A stretch of 64,000 nucleotides of DNA from Ulvibacter antarcticus (GCF_003688405.1 NZ_REFC01000012.1:620001-684000); one strand, 5' to 3'; shown: positions 26,530 through 35,046, counted from the stretch's first letter. Program-made: numbers and translations. The notes: generated from the sequence alone by a model not told the origin.

Positions 26530-27669
26530 TTAGTTGTGTTTAACAATTTTTCCGTCTTTCCAAATAGTGACGATACTATTCATGTTCTCAAATTCCTCGG
26601 TTGGATTCTTATCCAAAAGTATCATATCTGCATTAAAACCTTCTTTAATAAATCCTGTTCCTTCCAGATTGAACTGTATCGCCGGATTTGAAGTCGCAGT
26701 TTTTAAAACATCAATCGCAGACATTCCAGCTTCATGAAGCAGTTTTAATTCTTTGTAAAGGTCGCTACCATAATTGATATTGGCGTTGGGAGGATCTGTT
26801 CCCGCAAGAATTGGAATTCCTGCATCATAAAGTCGTTTCACTTCATTGCTTATAGCTTCATTTGAAAGAAATGAGCCCTCGGGTGCAGAATTTCGAATAA
26901 ACTGAAGCATCGTAATTGAGGTGAGCAAGGTTGGAATCACAAAGAATTTTTTTTCCGAAGCTAAACTTTTTAAGTCTTCCTCACCAATTTCGGTATCCCA
27001 CCAGATATGAACGAGTCCGTCTGCATCGTCTTGCAGCACTTTAACTGCATCTTCCACCTTAGAAATATGCACCACTGCCTTTTTATCACGTTGGTGTGTT
27101 GCATCAATTAAAGCACTCACAACTTCCTCTGTTAAAGTAGGTTTCCAGGGTTCCACAATGATTTTTATATAAGCTGCTCCAGAGGCGAGTCTGGTATCTA
27201 CAAAAGCCTGTGCTTCGTCGGTTGTAGTTAATGTAGGTGAAGGAAATCCAAATTGAGTTCCATGTCCGTTGGGAGCAGTAGCCGCAGCACCGGCGTAGTA
27301 ATAACGTGCATAGTTTGTTGAATCTGCAAATTTTTGCTGCATTGCCTTTTGTGATTGTTCCATGCCATGCATATCCAACAGATTTAAAACCCCTGCCGAA
27401 GCGGCTTGAGTTAAATTGCCGGCCATAAACGCATGTACATGGCTGTTGGTCAATGCCGGCATCAAGAATTTTCCGGTACCGTCTATTTGAATTTCTTCGG
27501 AAGTGATAACGGTTCCAATTTTTGTGATAGTACCATTTTCAATTAAGACTGAAGTATTTTCTGTAATTGTCTCTCCATCGAATAAAGTTACATTGTTCAC
27601 TATGAAGCTTTGCGCATGGCTCAAGCTGTTCGTGAATATTAGTAAGACTATTAAAATGACTTTATTCAT
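26530..27669 (-). CDS. Secreted amidohydrolase family protein
   Basis: 379 residues, with a signal peptide (MNKVILIVLLIFTNSLSHAQ). Metal-dependent hydrolase of the imidazolonepropionase/prolidase-like group: the HVH pair at His77/His79, a Lys/Glu region YIKIIVEPW, His in VVHISK, His in LVHIWWD and the Asp in AGTDPP, which together form the usual amidohydrolase metal set. Periplasmic substrate unknown. It lies between the 2TM genes and the response regulator, so the enzyme is probably co-induced with the receptor-kinase system and may process the imported or sensed compound. Confidence 0.88.
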   Translation of the reverse strand: MNKVILIVLLIFTNSLSHAQSFIVNNVTLFDGETITENTSVLIENGTITKIGTVITSEEIQIDGTGKFLMPALTNSHVHAFMAGNLTQAASAGVLNLLDMHGMEQSQKAMQQKFADSTNYARYYYAGAAATAPNGHGTQFGFPSPTLTTTDEAQAFVDTRLASGAAYIKIIVEPWKPTLTEEVVSALIDATHQRDKKAVVHISKVEDAVKVLQDDADGLVHIWWDTEIGEEDLKSLASEKKFFVIPTLLTSITMLQFIRNSAPEGSFLSNEAISNEVKRLYDAGIPILAGTDPPNANINYGSDLYKELKLLHEAGMSAIDVLKTATSNPAIQFNLEGTGFIKEGFNADMILLDKNPTEEFENMNSIVTIWKDGKIVKHN

Positions 27670-27691
27670 GGTTAATTGATTTTATTTAAAA

Positions 27692-28030
27692 TTAGTTAAA
27701 TTTTGAAAATTGACGGTTTTCATCTTCTTCCTGCTCTTTCAATATCTTTTCTATTTTCTTATCCTCCCAATTCTTTAGGAAATCGGTGTTAAAATTAAAG
27801 AAGACCAACACATAAAGAATATGAAAGAAAAGTCCGATTCCCCACATAATAGTGGTAAAATAAACTCCCAAATATGAAAAATCTACGGGGCTCTCACTAA
27901 ATACTTTTGCATTTATTAGAATCACAATTGTATTTAATATTACAAACACAATTATATGTCCATATAAGCCTTTGAGGGCTTCTACTTTTTTCTTTGCTTT
28001 TAAATAAGCCAAACTCTTTTTAGTTTCCAT
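27692..28030 (-). CDS. 2TM-domain protein
   Basis: 112 residues: a charged start (AYLKAKKKVEALKGLYGHI), two transmembrane helices (about 25-45 and 60-82) and a basic tail with FLKNWEDKKIEKIL, the 2TM-domain (PF13239-type) signature. Paralogous to the next 2TM gene upstream and to the C-terminus of the histidine kinase. Probably an inner-membrane partner of that kinase. Confidence 0.88.
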   Translation of the reverse strand: METKKSLAYLKAKKKVEALKGLYGHIIVFVILNTIVILINAKVFSESPVDFSYLGVYFTTIMWGIGLFFHILYVLVFFNFNTDFLKNWEDKKIEKILKEQEEDENRQFSKFN

Positions 28031-28044
28031 GATTCAAAAAATTT

Positions 28045-28353
28045 TTAAAATCGTAATGTATCGTCTTCGTTATTGTCCTTATTCATAAACTCTTTGATCT
28101 TACGGTCTTCCCAATCTTTTCCGTAGAAAGGATTCCAGCGAAAGGCTTTGACACCTTGAAAAAATAATCCTATTCCCCATCCAAAGGCAGCCCATAAAAA
28201 CCAAGGGTAGCGTAGTTCGTTGGTGTAGTAATTAATCCCGGCGAGAAAGGCGATAAAAATGACGTACATCATAAGCCCTGTATAGAATTTTTTAATCTCC
28301 CCTACTCGCTTTTTAGCTTTGTAATATTTGTTCCCTTTATTTGAAGTTTCCAT
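28045..28353 (-). CDS. 2TM-domain protein
   Basis: 102 residues with the same plan: KYYKAKKRVGEIKKFYTGLM, two transmembrane segments, then FRWNPFYGKDWEDRKIKEFM. The tail is closer to the kinase-fused copy (FNYNPFFGKDWEERKIRDFM) than to the other stand-alone copy. It has its own putative LytTR promoter 27-97 bp upstream, so the 2TM-2TM-amidohydrolase-regulator half can be transcribed separately. Confidence 0.88.
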   Translation of the reverse strand: METSNKGNKYYKAKKRVGEIKKFYTGLMMYVIFIAFLAGINYYTNELRYPWFLWAAFGWGIGLFFQGVKAFRWNPFYGKDWEDRKIKEFMNKDNNEDDTLRF

Positions 28354-28379
28354 GATTGTTATTCTTTTAAATTATAGAA

Positions 28380-28450
28380 TAAAAGTAATATGAAGCTAGC
28401 CTTTTTTAAAATGAATGCTACTCAATTGTAGGAAAAGTGCGCTGAACTGT
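28380..28450 (-). promoter_or_regulatory. Putative LytTR-controlled promoter of the 2TM-2TM-amidohydrolase-regulator unit
   Basis: On the minus strand: ACAGTTCAG (28450-28442), then ACAATTGAG (28429-28421), the direct repeats starting 21 bp apart; then 36 bp after the ACAATT hexamer a -7 box TACTTTTA (28387-28380). Both 9-mers fit the LytTR box consensus, allowing A for G in the second. The array abuts the kinase stop codon at 28456. Confidence 0.6.
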
Positions 28451-28455
28451 CATAC

Positions 28456-29787
28456 TTAATTATCATTATCCATAAAGTCACGGATCTTGCGCTCTTCCCA
28501 ATCCTTTCCGAAGAATGGATTATAATTAAAAGTCTCTGAAGCATGTCCCAATATACCAAACCCCCATCCACCTATTGGGAAGATTGCCCATGGAAATCCT
28601 GCCTGTGAAATATAATTTAGATATAAAAATACCGGGATAAAAGCCAGGTAAATTGTGAAGTGAATATAAAATCCTTTTAATTTATCCACCTGCTCCTTTG
28701 CAAGTGCATACTTCTTTTCTGATATAAATGTATCCTGTGTTTGCATAGTCATTGTATCTTTTGTGAGCATTGGTATAGCAATGCTAAATTTTGTTGTTGT
28801 TTCATCAATTAAAACCGGACGATCGGTTAACAGCATATAGCGCTGCTGAATGTTTCGTAATCCCACTCCTGTGCTTTCCTTTACCACCTGCTTTGGCTGT
28901 AGGTTATTAGTTATCACCAAATTTCCGTCCTTTTCTTCTATTGTTATATGAAGCTTCCTTTTGGGAGTAACCATATTGTGTTTTACTGCATTCTCCAATA
29001 ATAACTGAAGTGCCAAAGGAACCACCTTTGCCTCCGGATTAGAAATTGTTTCCGGGACTGTAAAGACAATACTATCCTCAAATCGCATCTTGATAAGAGA
29101 CATATACAGGTTTGCGAATTTTAATTCATCTTCAACGGTTACCAGTTCTTTATTCTTCTGTTCTAAAACGTAGCGATACACTTTCGACAGAGCCGTTGTA
29201 AATCGGGTTGCTGCTTCCGGATTCTCTTCAATTAAACTAGTAAGAACATTTAAGCTATTAAACAAGAAATGTGGGTCCAACTGATTCTTTAGTGCGTCAA
29301 ATTTAGCCGATGCTGTGCCCGCAATAATCTTTTGTTCCTTTACCTTAGATTCTTGCTTATATCGATAATAATAAAAACCATAAAGAATAAAGGTTACTAC
29401 TAAAGCAATTACAAAGGATATGTAATAATATGCGGCTTTTTCATTGGCTAAAAATGAGGTAAAATTGCTTCCTTTTAAAATTACTTCGGAAAAAATTCGA
29501 AGTAAAAAAATACTGAAAATTGAAATCAAAACTGCACCAATCACTCCTTGGCTAAGCCCTTTTGAATTATAAATATTCTTGTCGTATTTTTTCTGAAGGT
29601 AAACGAAATAGAGCATATTTCCGCCATAGAGAACTACAGAGTACAACTGGTTCATCCAAAAGCGTTCCCAGAAATTGTCCCCTCTAAATACATCATAGCC
29701 ATTAGCGTATTCGATCAATCCAACTATGATAAAGATCAATACGCCAATAAAAAATGCTTTCCCTATTTCTTTAACCAGTACGATCAT
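28456..29787 (-). CDS. LytS/YehU-type sensor histidine kinase fused to a C-terminal 2TM domain
   Basis: 443 residues. Four N-terminal transmembrane helices (about 10-30, 45-63, 80-100, 120-140), then the His_kinase domain with LDPHFLFNSLN (His173 the phospho-acceptor) and an ATP-binding part with LLLENAVKHN and TGVGLRNIQQR. Residues ~356-443 are a complete 2TM domain ending in FFGKDWEERKIRDFM. The cognate regulator is the LytTR protein at 25768-26523. The fused copy plus two free 2TM proteins next door suggest 2TM oligomers in signal transfer. The signal is unknown. Confidence 0.93.
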   Translation of the reverse strand: MIVLVKEIGKAFFIGVLIFIIVGLIEYANGYDVFRGDNFWERFWMNQLYSVVLYGGNMLYFVYLQKKYDKNIYNSKGLSQGVIGAVLISIFSIFLLRIFSEVILKGSNFTSFLANEKAAYYYISFVIALVVTFILYGFYYYRYKQESKVKEQKIIAGTASAKFDALKNQLDPHFLFNSLNVLTSLIEENPEAATRFTTALSKVYRYVLEQKNKELVTVEDELKFANLYMSLIKMRFEDSIVFTVPETISNPEAKVVPLALQLLLENAVKHNMVTPKRKLHITIEEKDGNLVITNNLQPKQVVKESTGVGLRNIQQRYMLLTDRPVLIDETTTKFSIAIPMLTKDTMTMQTQDTFISEKKYALAKEQVDKLKGFYIHFTIYLAFIPVFLYLNYISQAGFPWAIFPIGGWGFGILGHASETFNYNPFFGKDWEERKIRDFMDNDN

Positions 29788-29789
29788 TA

Positions 29790-30428
29790 TTATTTACATG
29801 TTTTTGCTAATACGCTTTCTGCGTAATCTTTTCCACCGCGCGGGTAAAATTCGCCTTCAGGTTCAAAGGTGTCGAAAAGTGCTATGGCTCGTTCTATTTC
29901 CGGGCAATATTTATCAACAGGCTGTCCAAAAAACTGCGCTGATCCCATTTGCCATTCTGTGTTTCCCAGGACTACCCGTGGGTTTTCTGGTGCCAACTGC
30001 ATAGCTTTTTGGTAAAGTTCGGCAATTTTAGGCGAATACTTCATCCCGTATTGCATTCCATCAAAAACAACCCAAGCCGTATACCATTGCGCTTCAAGTA
30101 CCATAATTTCCGGATTGTCTTTTGAAAGTGCCATGGCATCGTTTAAAAAGTCTCTCGCTTTGCCTAACTGAGCAGTAACCGTAGTTTTGTCCTTTTCAGA
30201 AAAACTGTTAAAAACATTTATCTGTGCGATGTAAAACGGAGGTAACCAATTGTCGGGTTCGGCTATTGCTATGCGCTCAAACATATTAGCCGCTTCCAGA
30301 GATTGATTATTTTGCCAAAGATCAAAGGCCTTTAGCATACCTTGTTGGTATTTAGTTTTGGTTTCTGAGCTTTGTGAAATCCCCTGGAATGAAATGATTG
30401 CTATTAAGATAATTACTATTTTTTTCAT
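29790..30428 (-). CDS. Exported TPR-like protein
   Basis: 212 residues. Signal peptide ending about FQGISQ, then helical tetratricopeptide-like repeats (FDLWQNNQSLEAANMFERIA, IAELYQKAMQLAPENPRVVL). Encoded 2 bp upstream of the histidine kinase, so probably co-translated, and periplasmic: a candidate accessory sensor. A Cys near the C-terminus and one in DKYCPEIERA could pair. The family is known only from Bacteroidetes loci of this sort. Confidence 0.75.
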   Translation of the reverse strand: MKKIVIILIAIISFQGISQSSETKTKYQQGMLKAFDLWQNNQSLEAANMFERIAIAEPDNWLPPFYIAQINVFNSFSEKDKTTVTAQLGKARDFLNDAMALSKDNPEIMVLEAQWYTAWVVFDGMQYGMKYSPKIAELYQKAMQLAPENPRVVLGNTEWQMGSAQFFGQPVDKYCPEIERAIALFDTFEPEGEFYPRGGKDYAESVLAKTCK

Positions 30429-30467
30429 GGTTAAATATTTTGTTTGTTGTTTTTTATATCTTCTGAA

Positions 30468-30884
30468 TTAATTCATTTTGATTTGCATCTTTACTACTTC
30501 ACCATTTCGAAGCTCGAACTTCGCATCCTCCCATGTTGGCGGTCCAAAGTTAGCAGGCGCATCATTTGAAGATCCCGTTTCTTCAGAAGGAATAAATCCC
30601 ATAATCATATTGAGCTTACCATTTTTATCTTCGTCGTGAACAATAGAAACGGCATATATACCATCTGGTAAATCTGAAAAAGACGTAGAAACTTCCTTGT
30701 TTTTAATTTCAAGTAAGGAACCTTTATATCGAGTCGCAAGAAAACTGTCTTCCGAATTATACAAAGCGATCATTGCCTGACCATCGTTGTTTTCAAATCC
30801 GGTAATTTTCAAATCTACTGTATTCTGCGCTTGAAGAATTAAGCCGGTACATAATAGCGTTAAGTAAGTGAGTATTGTTTGCAT
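30468..30884 (-). CDS. Exported DUF2141 protein
   Basis: 138 residues, with a signal peptide (ending LILQAQ). DUF2141 pattern: VDLKITGFENNDGQAMIALY, then YAVSIVHDEDKNGKLN, then GPPTWEDAKFEL. Single beta-sandwich domain, periplasmic or outer-membrane, function unknown. A paralogue is at 61750-62178. Both have the same putative LytTR promoter architecture, which supports a shared regulon. Confidence 0.85.
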   Translation of the reverse strand: MQTILTYLTLLCTGLILQAQNTVDLKITGFENNDGQAMIALYNSEDSFLATRYKGSLLEIKNKEVSTSFSDLPDGIYAVSIVHDEDKNGKLNMIMGFIPSEETGSSNDAPANFGPPTWEDAKFELRNGEVVKMQIKMN

Positions 30885-30909
30885 GGTTTCTATATTTTTA
30901 TTGTTATAC

Positions 30910-30980
30910 CAAAGGTCGGGTAGTTGGTAATGATTTTTAAAAGTGAATGACCGAATTGTAATTTTTAAATGATGAACTGT
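30910..30980 (-). promoter_or_regulatory. Putative LytTR-controlled promoter of the DUF2141/TPR/kinase genes
   Basis: On the minus strand: ACAGTTCAT (30980-30972), then ACAATTCGG (30959-30951), 21 bp apart; then, 36 bp after ACAATT, a near-consensus -7 box GACCTTTG (30917-30910). It sits in the 101-bp gap between the TonB receptor stop and the DUF2141 start. Confidence 0.65.
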
Positions 30981-30985
30981 AATTC

Positions 30986-33154
30986 TTATAATTTATCCAA
31001 CTGATTATCGGTTCCATCATCACTAATTGACCAGAAAAAGCCTACAAAGAAGAACTGGTCTGCTGCCGGCAGTAAAGCCCGTCTATTATACACTCCATTC
31101 GTATTTGGTGCATCTGCATATTGATAGCCGTTTACATTTGTAAAGCCCAGTGCATTGTTAATCGAGAAATACAAAATCTGCTGCTGTGATAATAAATATG
31201 CCCAATTCAGACTTAAGCTGTTATAATCCTTTGTTTTATCCTGAAGAAATCCGGGTCGGTTCAAATCTGTGTATGTACGACTGCTTCCGTAGTTATAACT
31301 AAACCCAATCTGACTTTTCCAATCTTCAATCCAGTATTTAGCGACTACAGATAGATTGTGTGTATTAGCAAACGAAGGTGTCGCTTCAATAGGGAAATTC
31401 TGATATTTCCGTTTAGTGTCCAGGAACGAATAGCTCACCCAATAGTCAATATTTTTTATGCTTTCATCGTCCCGAAAGAACAGATCTATTCCCTGCGCAT
31501 AGCCATCGCCATTATTTGTGTAGTTTGAACTGAACTCGGGAGTTGGCGTGTTGTACGTAATAAGACCGTTGTATTGTTTTCTGTAAGCTTCGGCTCTAAA
31601 TATCCTATTATTCGCCGAATATTGATAGTTTAGGATATAATGTTGCGTTTTTCTTGCTTTCAAATCAGTTTCAAATTTTAAAATCTCACTTCCCGGTTGT
31701 TGGTAGAAATCGCCATAAGCCAAAGACAACTGACTGCTTTTACCTGTTTTATACGCAATAGAGACTCTTGGTGAAACAGTGTACTCATCGAATAATCCAC
31801 TATACTCACCTCTGGCTCCAACTTTCATTGCGAACTTTCTTGAGAAAATAATATCGCCTTCGGCAAAAATTCCACTAATGTTATTGTTAAAACCGTAGCT
31901 TTCACTAAAGGTCTCTGATACGTATTCTTCTTCAAAATCAGTGATAAGCTGATCCACTCCAATGTTTAACTTATATCGGTTACTAAATCTTTTTTTAAGC
32001 TTAAGTTTAAGATGCGCCGAATTCTCGGTGTCTATAATATTATCGTTTCCAATCCCTATTTTATCCTTGGCAGTTGTAAAGCTTCCCCCGGTTTGGATTT
32101 TCCAACTCGAACTGAGATCTCCACTATAGCTGGCATTGGAATAGAAGTTGTTATTCTTCAGACTAAAATTAACTCCTTCTGGGTCGTTGATATCTTCATA
32201 ATCTAATTGAAAATTAGAAGTATCGAAAGCACTGTATATTTTTAAAATACCTTTTTCAAAATGCTGACGAAAAACAGCCTCCCCCGAAATAGTTTCATAA
32301 GGTTTTTGCCAATTATTACGGTCTGGTAACAAAGCTATATAAGGTGCAAGATTAATATAAGATGCGTTCACACTTAAAGAACTCTTTTCCCACTTTTGTG
32401 TATTCCCCAGACCACCACCTACAGTCATTAATGATATTTCTGTCTTTTCCTGATCCGGTTCATCAACGGTACTCAAAAGTAAAACCGATGATAATGCCTG
32501 CCCGTATTCGGCCGAATAACCACCAGTTGAAAAGGTAATCCCGTCAAAAAGAAACGGACTATAACGTCCTCTCGTAGGCGTGTTGTTTGTAGTAGGACTA
32601 TAAGGAGTAAATACACGAATTCCGTCAATATAGATTTGAGTCTCGCCTGCATCACCACCTCTCACGAACAAACGACCATCCTCGGCAACCGTGGTGGTGC
32701 CTGGTAGTGTTTGAATAGCACCTACAAAATCGCCCAACGCACTTGCTGTTGTTACGACATCTAATGGTTTTAACACTGAAACTTTGCTGTTATCACTCGC
32801 TTCGAAGGTTCCAGCCGTAATAACAACTGTATCCAATGAGTTTACATCTTCCTTTAGTTGAATTGAAAGATCGTTCATATCATTTACTGATGCCGCCATC
32901 ATGAAGGTCTCGTAAGAAACGAATGAAATACTAAGTGTCTGTACACCAGTTTCTGTGGTTTCGAACGAAAAGCTTCCTAATTCGTTTGTAGAATCCCCAT
33001 CGTAGGTTCCATCAAGGTAAACATTTGCGCCACTGATAGGTAAGCCGTTTACCTGAGTCACAGTACCCGAAATTGTCTGTTGTGAAAATGCTTCGGAAGT
33101 AATTGCAATAGACAAGAACATGAAAATAAAGAAATGATGCTTAAACTGGTTCAT
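30986..33154 (-). CDS. TonB-dependent receptor with carboxypeptidase-like N-domain
   Basis: 722 residues. Signal peptide (to about SEAFSQ), then a CarboxypepD_reg-like domain (TISGTVTQVNGLPISGANVY, LDGTYDG), a plug domain (VSVLKPLDVVTTASALGDFV, RLFVRGGDAGETQIYIDGIR), and an outer-membrane beta-barrel ending in FWSISDDGTDNQLDKL. It is shorter than SusC proteins and has no SusD partner, so it is closer to FecA/CirA-type importers. First gene of the LytTR locus, behind its own putative LytTR promoter; it may carry the sensed ligand. Confidence 0.9.
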   Translation of the reverse strand: MNQFKHHFFIFMFLSIAITSEAFSQQTISGTVTQVNGLPISGANVYLDGTYDGDSTNELGSFSFETTETGVQTLSISFVSYETFMMAASVNDMNDLSIQLKEDVNSLDTVVITAGTFEASDNSKVSVLKPLDVVTTASALGDFVGAIQTLPGTTTVAEDGRLFVRGGDAGETQIYIDGIRVFTPYSPTTNNTPTRGRYSPFLFDGITFSTGGYSAEYGQALSSVLLLSTVDEPDQEKTEISLMTVGGGLGNTQKWEKSSLSVNASYINLAPYIALLPDRNNWQKPYETISGEAVFRQHFEKGILKIYSAFDTSNFQLDYEDINDPEGVNFSLKNNNFYSNASYSGDLSSSWKIQTGGSFTTAKDKIGIGNDNIIDTENSAHLKLKLKKRFSNRYKLNIGVDQLITDFEEEYVSETFSESYGFNNNISGIFAEGDIIFSRKFAMKVGARGEYSGLFDEYTVSPRVSIAYKTGKSSQLSLAYGDFYQQPGSEILKFETDLKARKTQHYILNYQYSANNRIFRAEAYRKQYNGLITYNTPTPEFSSNYTNNGDGYAQGIDLFFRDDESIKNIDYWVSYSFLDTKRKYQNFPIEATPSFANTHNLSVVAKYWIEDWKSQIGFSYNYGSSRTYTDLNRPGFLQDKTKDYNSLSLNWAYLLSQQQILYFSINNALGFTNVNGYQYADAPNTNGVYNRRALLPAADQFFFVGFFWSISDDGTDNQLDKL

Positions 33155-33179
33155 TGTTTGGTTGATTAGAATTATACTT

Positions 33180-33250
33180 CAAAATTCAACATTAGTACAA
33201 AGCTTTCAGAAAAAAACAAACCGAATTGTAAGTTTTGCCTACCGAACTGT
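33180..33250 (-). promoter_or_regulatory. Putative LytTR-controlled promoter of the TonB receptor
   Basis: On the minus strand: ACAGTTCGG (33250-33242), then ACAATTCGG (33229-33221), repeats starting 21 bp apart and embedded in a longer 15-bp direct repeat ACCGAAyTGTAAGTT (33220-33234 and 33241-33255 on the plus strand). A near-consensus -7 box GAATTTTG (33187-33180) lies 36 bp after ACAATT. Confidence 0.68.
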
Positions 33251-33262
33251 AAGTTGAATTAT

Positions 33263-33270
33263 TACTTTTG
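33263..33270 (+). promoter_or_regulatory. Candidate -7 box for the YdeI gene
   Basis: TACTTTTG matches the Bacteroidetes TAnnTTTG consensus, 58 bp before the start codon at 33328. No clear -33 element is seen. Confidence 0.4.
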
Positions 33271-33327
33271 TATAAATGAATAAAATTTGAAAAATAGTAT
33301 CTTCGGAAGAAATTTAAATGGTTAGTC

Positions 33328-33924
33328 ATGTCTGACAAAAAGAAAATAGACTCTTATATTAAAAAGCATTCACTTTGGACTGAAGAATTGATGCTTTTAA
33401 GAACTCTTTTCAATGCTTCAGAACTAATTGAAGAAGTTAAATGGGGCGCTCCTGCATATACGTTAAACGGAAAAAACGTTGCTGGTTTAGCGGCATTTAA
33501 AAACTATATGGGAATTTGGTTTCATCAGGGTGTATTCCTAAAAGATAAAACGAACAAATTAGTCAATGCACAGGAAGGAATTACTAAGGCGATGCGACAG
33601 TGGCGTTTCGGCAAGGGCGATGCAATAGATGCCCAACTTGTGACTGCCTATATTAATGAAGCTATTGAAAATTCGCGTGCAGGGAAAGAAGTAAAAGTAG
33701 AGCGTAAAACTGGCGTAGTGCTTTCAACGGAGCTAAAAAATGCCCTTAAAGAAGACGTAAGTTTTAATGAGGCTTTTAAAAAACTTACTCCTGGTAAACA
33801 GCGTGAATATGCACAACATATAGATGAAGCCAAGCGCGAGGCTACTAAACTATCTAGGCTTGAAAAAATAATTCCCATGATACTTGAAGGACAAGGATTA
33901 CACGATCGCTATAAAAACTGCTAA
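33328..33924 (+). CDS. YdeI family protein (DUF1801-like + OmdA domain)
   Basis: 198 residues. The N-terminal fold is VKWGAPAYTLNGKNVAGLAA and GIWFHQGVFLKDKTNKL; the C-terminal helical tail is ELKNALKEDVSFNEAFKKLT, PGKQREYAQHIDEAKREATK. It is a paralogue of the 20408-20992 protein, here in front of a cyclase gene. Cytoplasmic. Exact role unknown. Confidence 0.85.
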   Translation: MSDKKKIDSYIKKHSLWTEELMLLRTLFNASELIEEVKWGAPAYTLNGKNVAGLAAFKNYMGIWFHQGVFLKDKTNKLVNAQEGITKAMRQWRFGKGDAIDAQLVTAYINEAIENSRAGKEVKVERKTGVVLSTELKNALKEDVSFNEAFKKLTPGKQREYAQHIDEAKREATKLSRLEKIIPMILEGQGLHDRYKNC

Positions 33925-33927
33925 TAA

Positions 33928-35046
33928 TTGAAGCCACCTAGATTTAAACAATATTCGTATCAAAAATTGATGTTTTATGTAAGAAGGGCCCTGTGGATTT
34001 TAATCGCATGGGTCTTAATCTCGAACGTCATGTTCTTTTACGAAATGATCACTCTATCCACTAATGGAGTTTTGAGTTCTGCTTACGATTTTCAATCTGC
34101 TTTTATAGCTAATTTAATAGTGTCTGTTTCTGCAGGACTTGTTGGTGGTATTTATACGGTGAATTTAATGGAGAAATGGATTAGAAATTTCGCATTTTGG
34201 AAAGCGCTCGTTTTTATAATAGTTACTTATACCGCCGCGGCTTTGATCATTAGCTTTTTAGGAGCACTCTATATAAGTTCTGAGAATTTAAATATGTCAT
34301 TTTTGCATACTGAAGTTTTAGAAGAAACACTCTTCTTTTTTGGTACGTGGATGTTTCTTAAAAATTATATCATCTGGTTGGTCATAGTGCTGCTTACTTT
34401 AATTGTTCTAATGGTCAACGATAAATATGGGCCCGGTGTCTTTCCTGATTATTTAATGGGACGATATTTTAGTCCGAAAAAAGAGCGACGTATTTTTATG
34501 TTTGCCGATTTAAAAAATGCAACAGGAATTGCGGAAGAACTGGGAGAAGAGAAATACTTTAATTTTCTAAAGGATTTTTTTAAGGACATCGCTCCGGCAA
34601 TTGTGCAAACCCGTGGAGAAGTGTATCAGTACGTTGGTGATGAAATTGTGGTTACCTGGAAAATGAAATGGGGAATAAAAGATGCAAATGCCCTCAGATG
34701 TTTTTATAGTATGAAAAAAATCCTGCGATTTAAAGCTAAAAGATATATGACTAAATATAATGTAGTCCCCGATTTTAGAACTGGATATCATTTTGGCTCG
34801 GTCATGGTTGGAGAAATTGGTCAAATTAAAAGAGACATAGCATTTTCCGGAGATGTATTGAACACTACATCGCGAATTCAAGGCTTATGCAGTGATTTGG
34901 ATGTAGATATTTTGGCTTCCAAGGATTTTGGAGACGTTTGTTATAAACTTCCAAAGAATGTTATGAAACAGGCCGTTGGCAAGGAAAAACTTAGAGGCAA
35001 AGCGGATGAAATGGAGTTGGTTACCTATGTTTGGAATAAAGATTGA
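33928..35046 (+). CDS. Membrane class III adenylate/guanylate cyclase
   Basis: 372 residues from a TTG at 33928, 3 bp after the YdeI stop. A start at ATG 33970 would lose 14 residues and still keep all helices, so the start is not certain. Four transmembrane segments fill residues ~18-170. The cyclase domain follows with both metal Asp residues (FMFADLKNAT and YVGDEIVV) and the transition-state Asn/Arg pair (DVLNTTSRI). The residue that usually selects adenine (Asp or Thr three before the Gly in the DI.G/TVIG motif) reads Ala here (IAFSG), so the base specificity cannot be called. Makes a cyclic nucleotide at the inner membrane. Confidence 0.85.
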   Translation: MKPPRFKQYSYQKLMFYVRRALWILIAWVLISNVMFFYEMITLSTNGVLSSAYDFQSAFIANLIVSVSAGLVGGIYTVNLMEKWIRNFAFWKALVFIIVTYTAAALIISFLGALYISSENLNMSFLHTEVLEETLFFFGTWMFLKNYIIWLVIVLLTLIVLMVNDKYGPGVFPDYLMGRYFSPKKERRIFMFADLKNATGIAEELGEEKYFNFLKDFFKDIAPAIVQTRGEVYQYVGDEIVVTWKMKWGIKDANALRCFYSMKKILRFKAKRYMTKYNVVPDFRTGYHFGSVMVGEIGQIKRDIAFSGDVLNTTSRIQGLCSDLDVDILASKDFGDVCYKLPKNVMKQAVGKEKLRGKADEMELVTYVWNKD

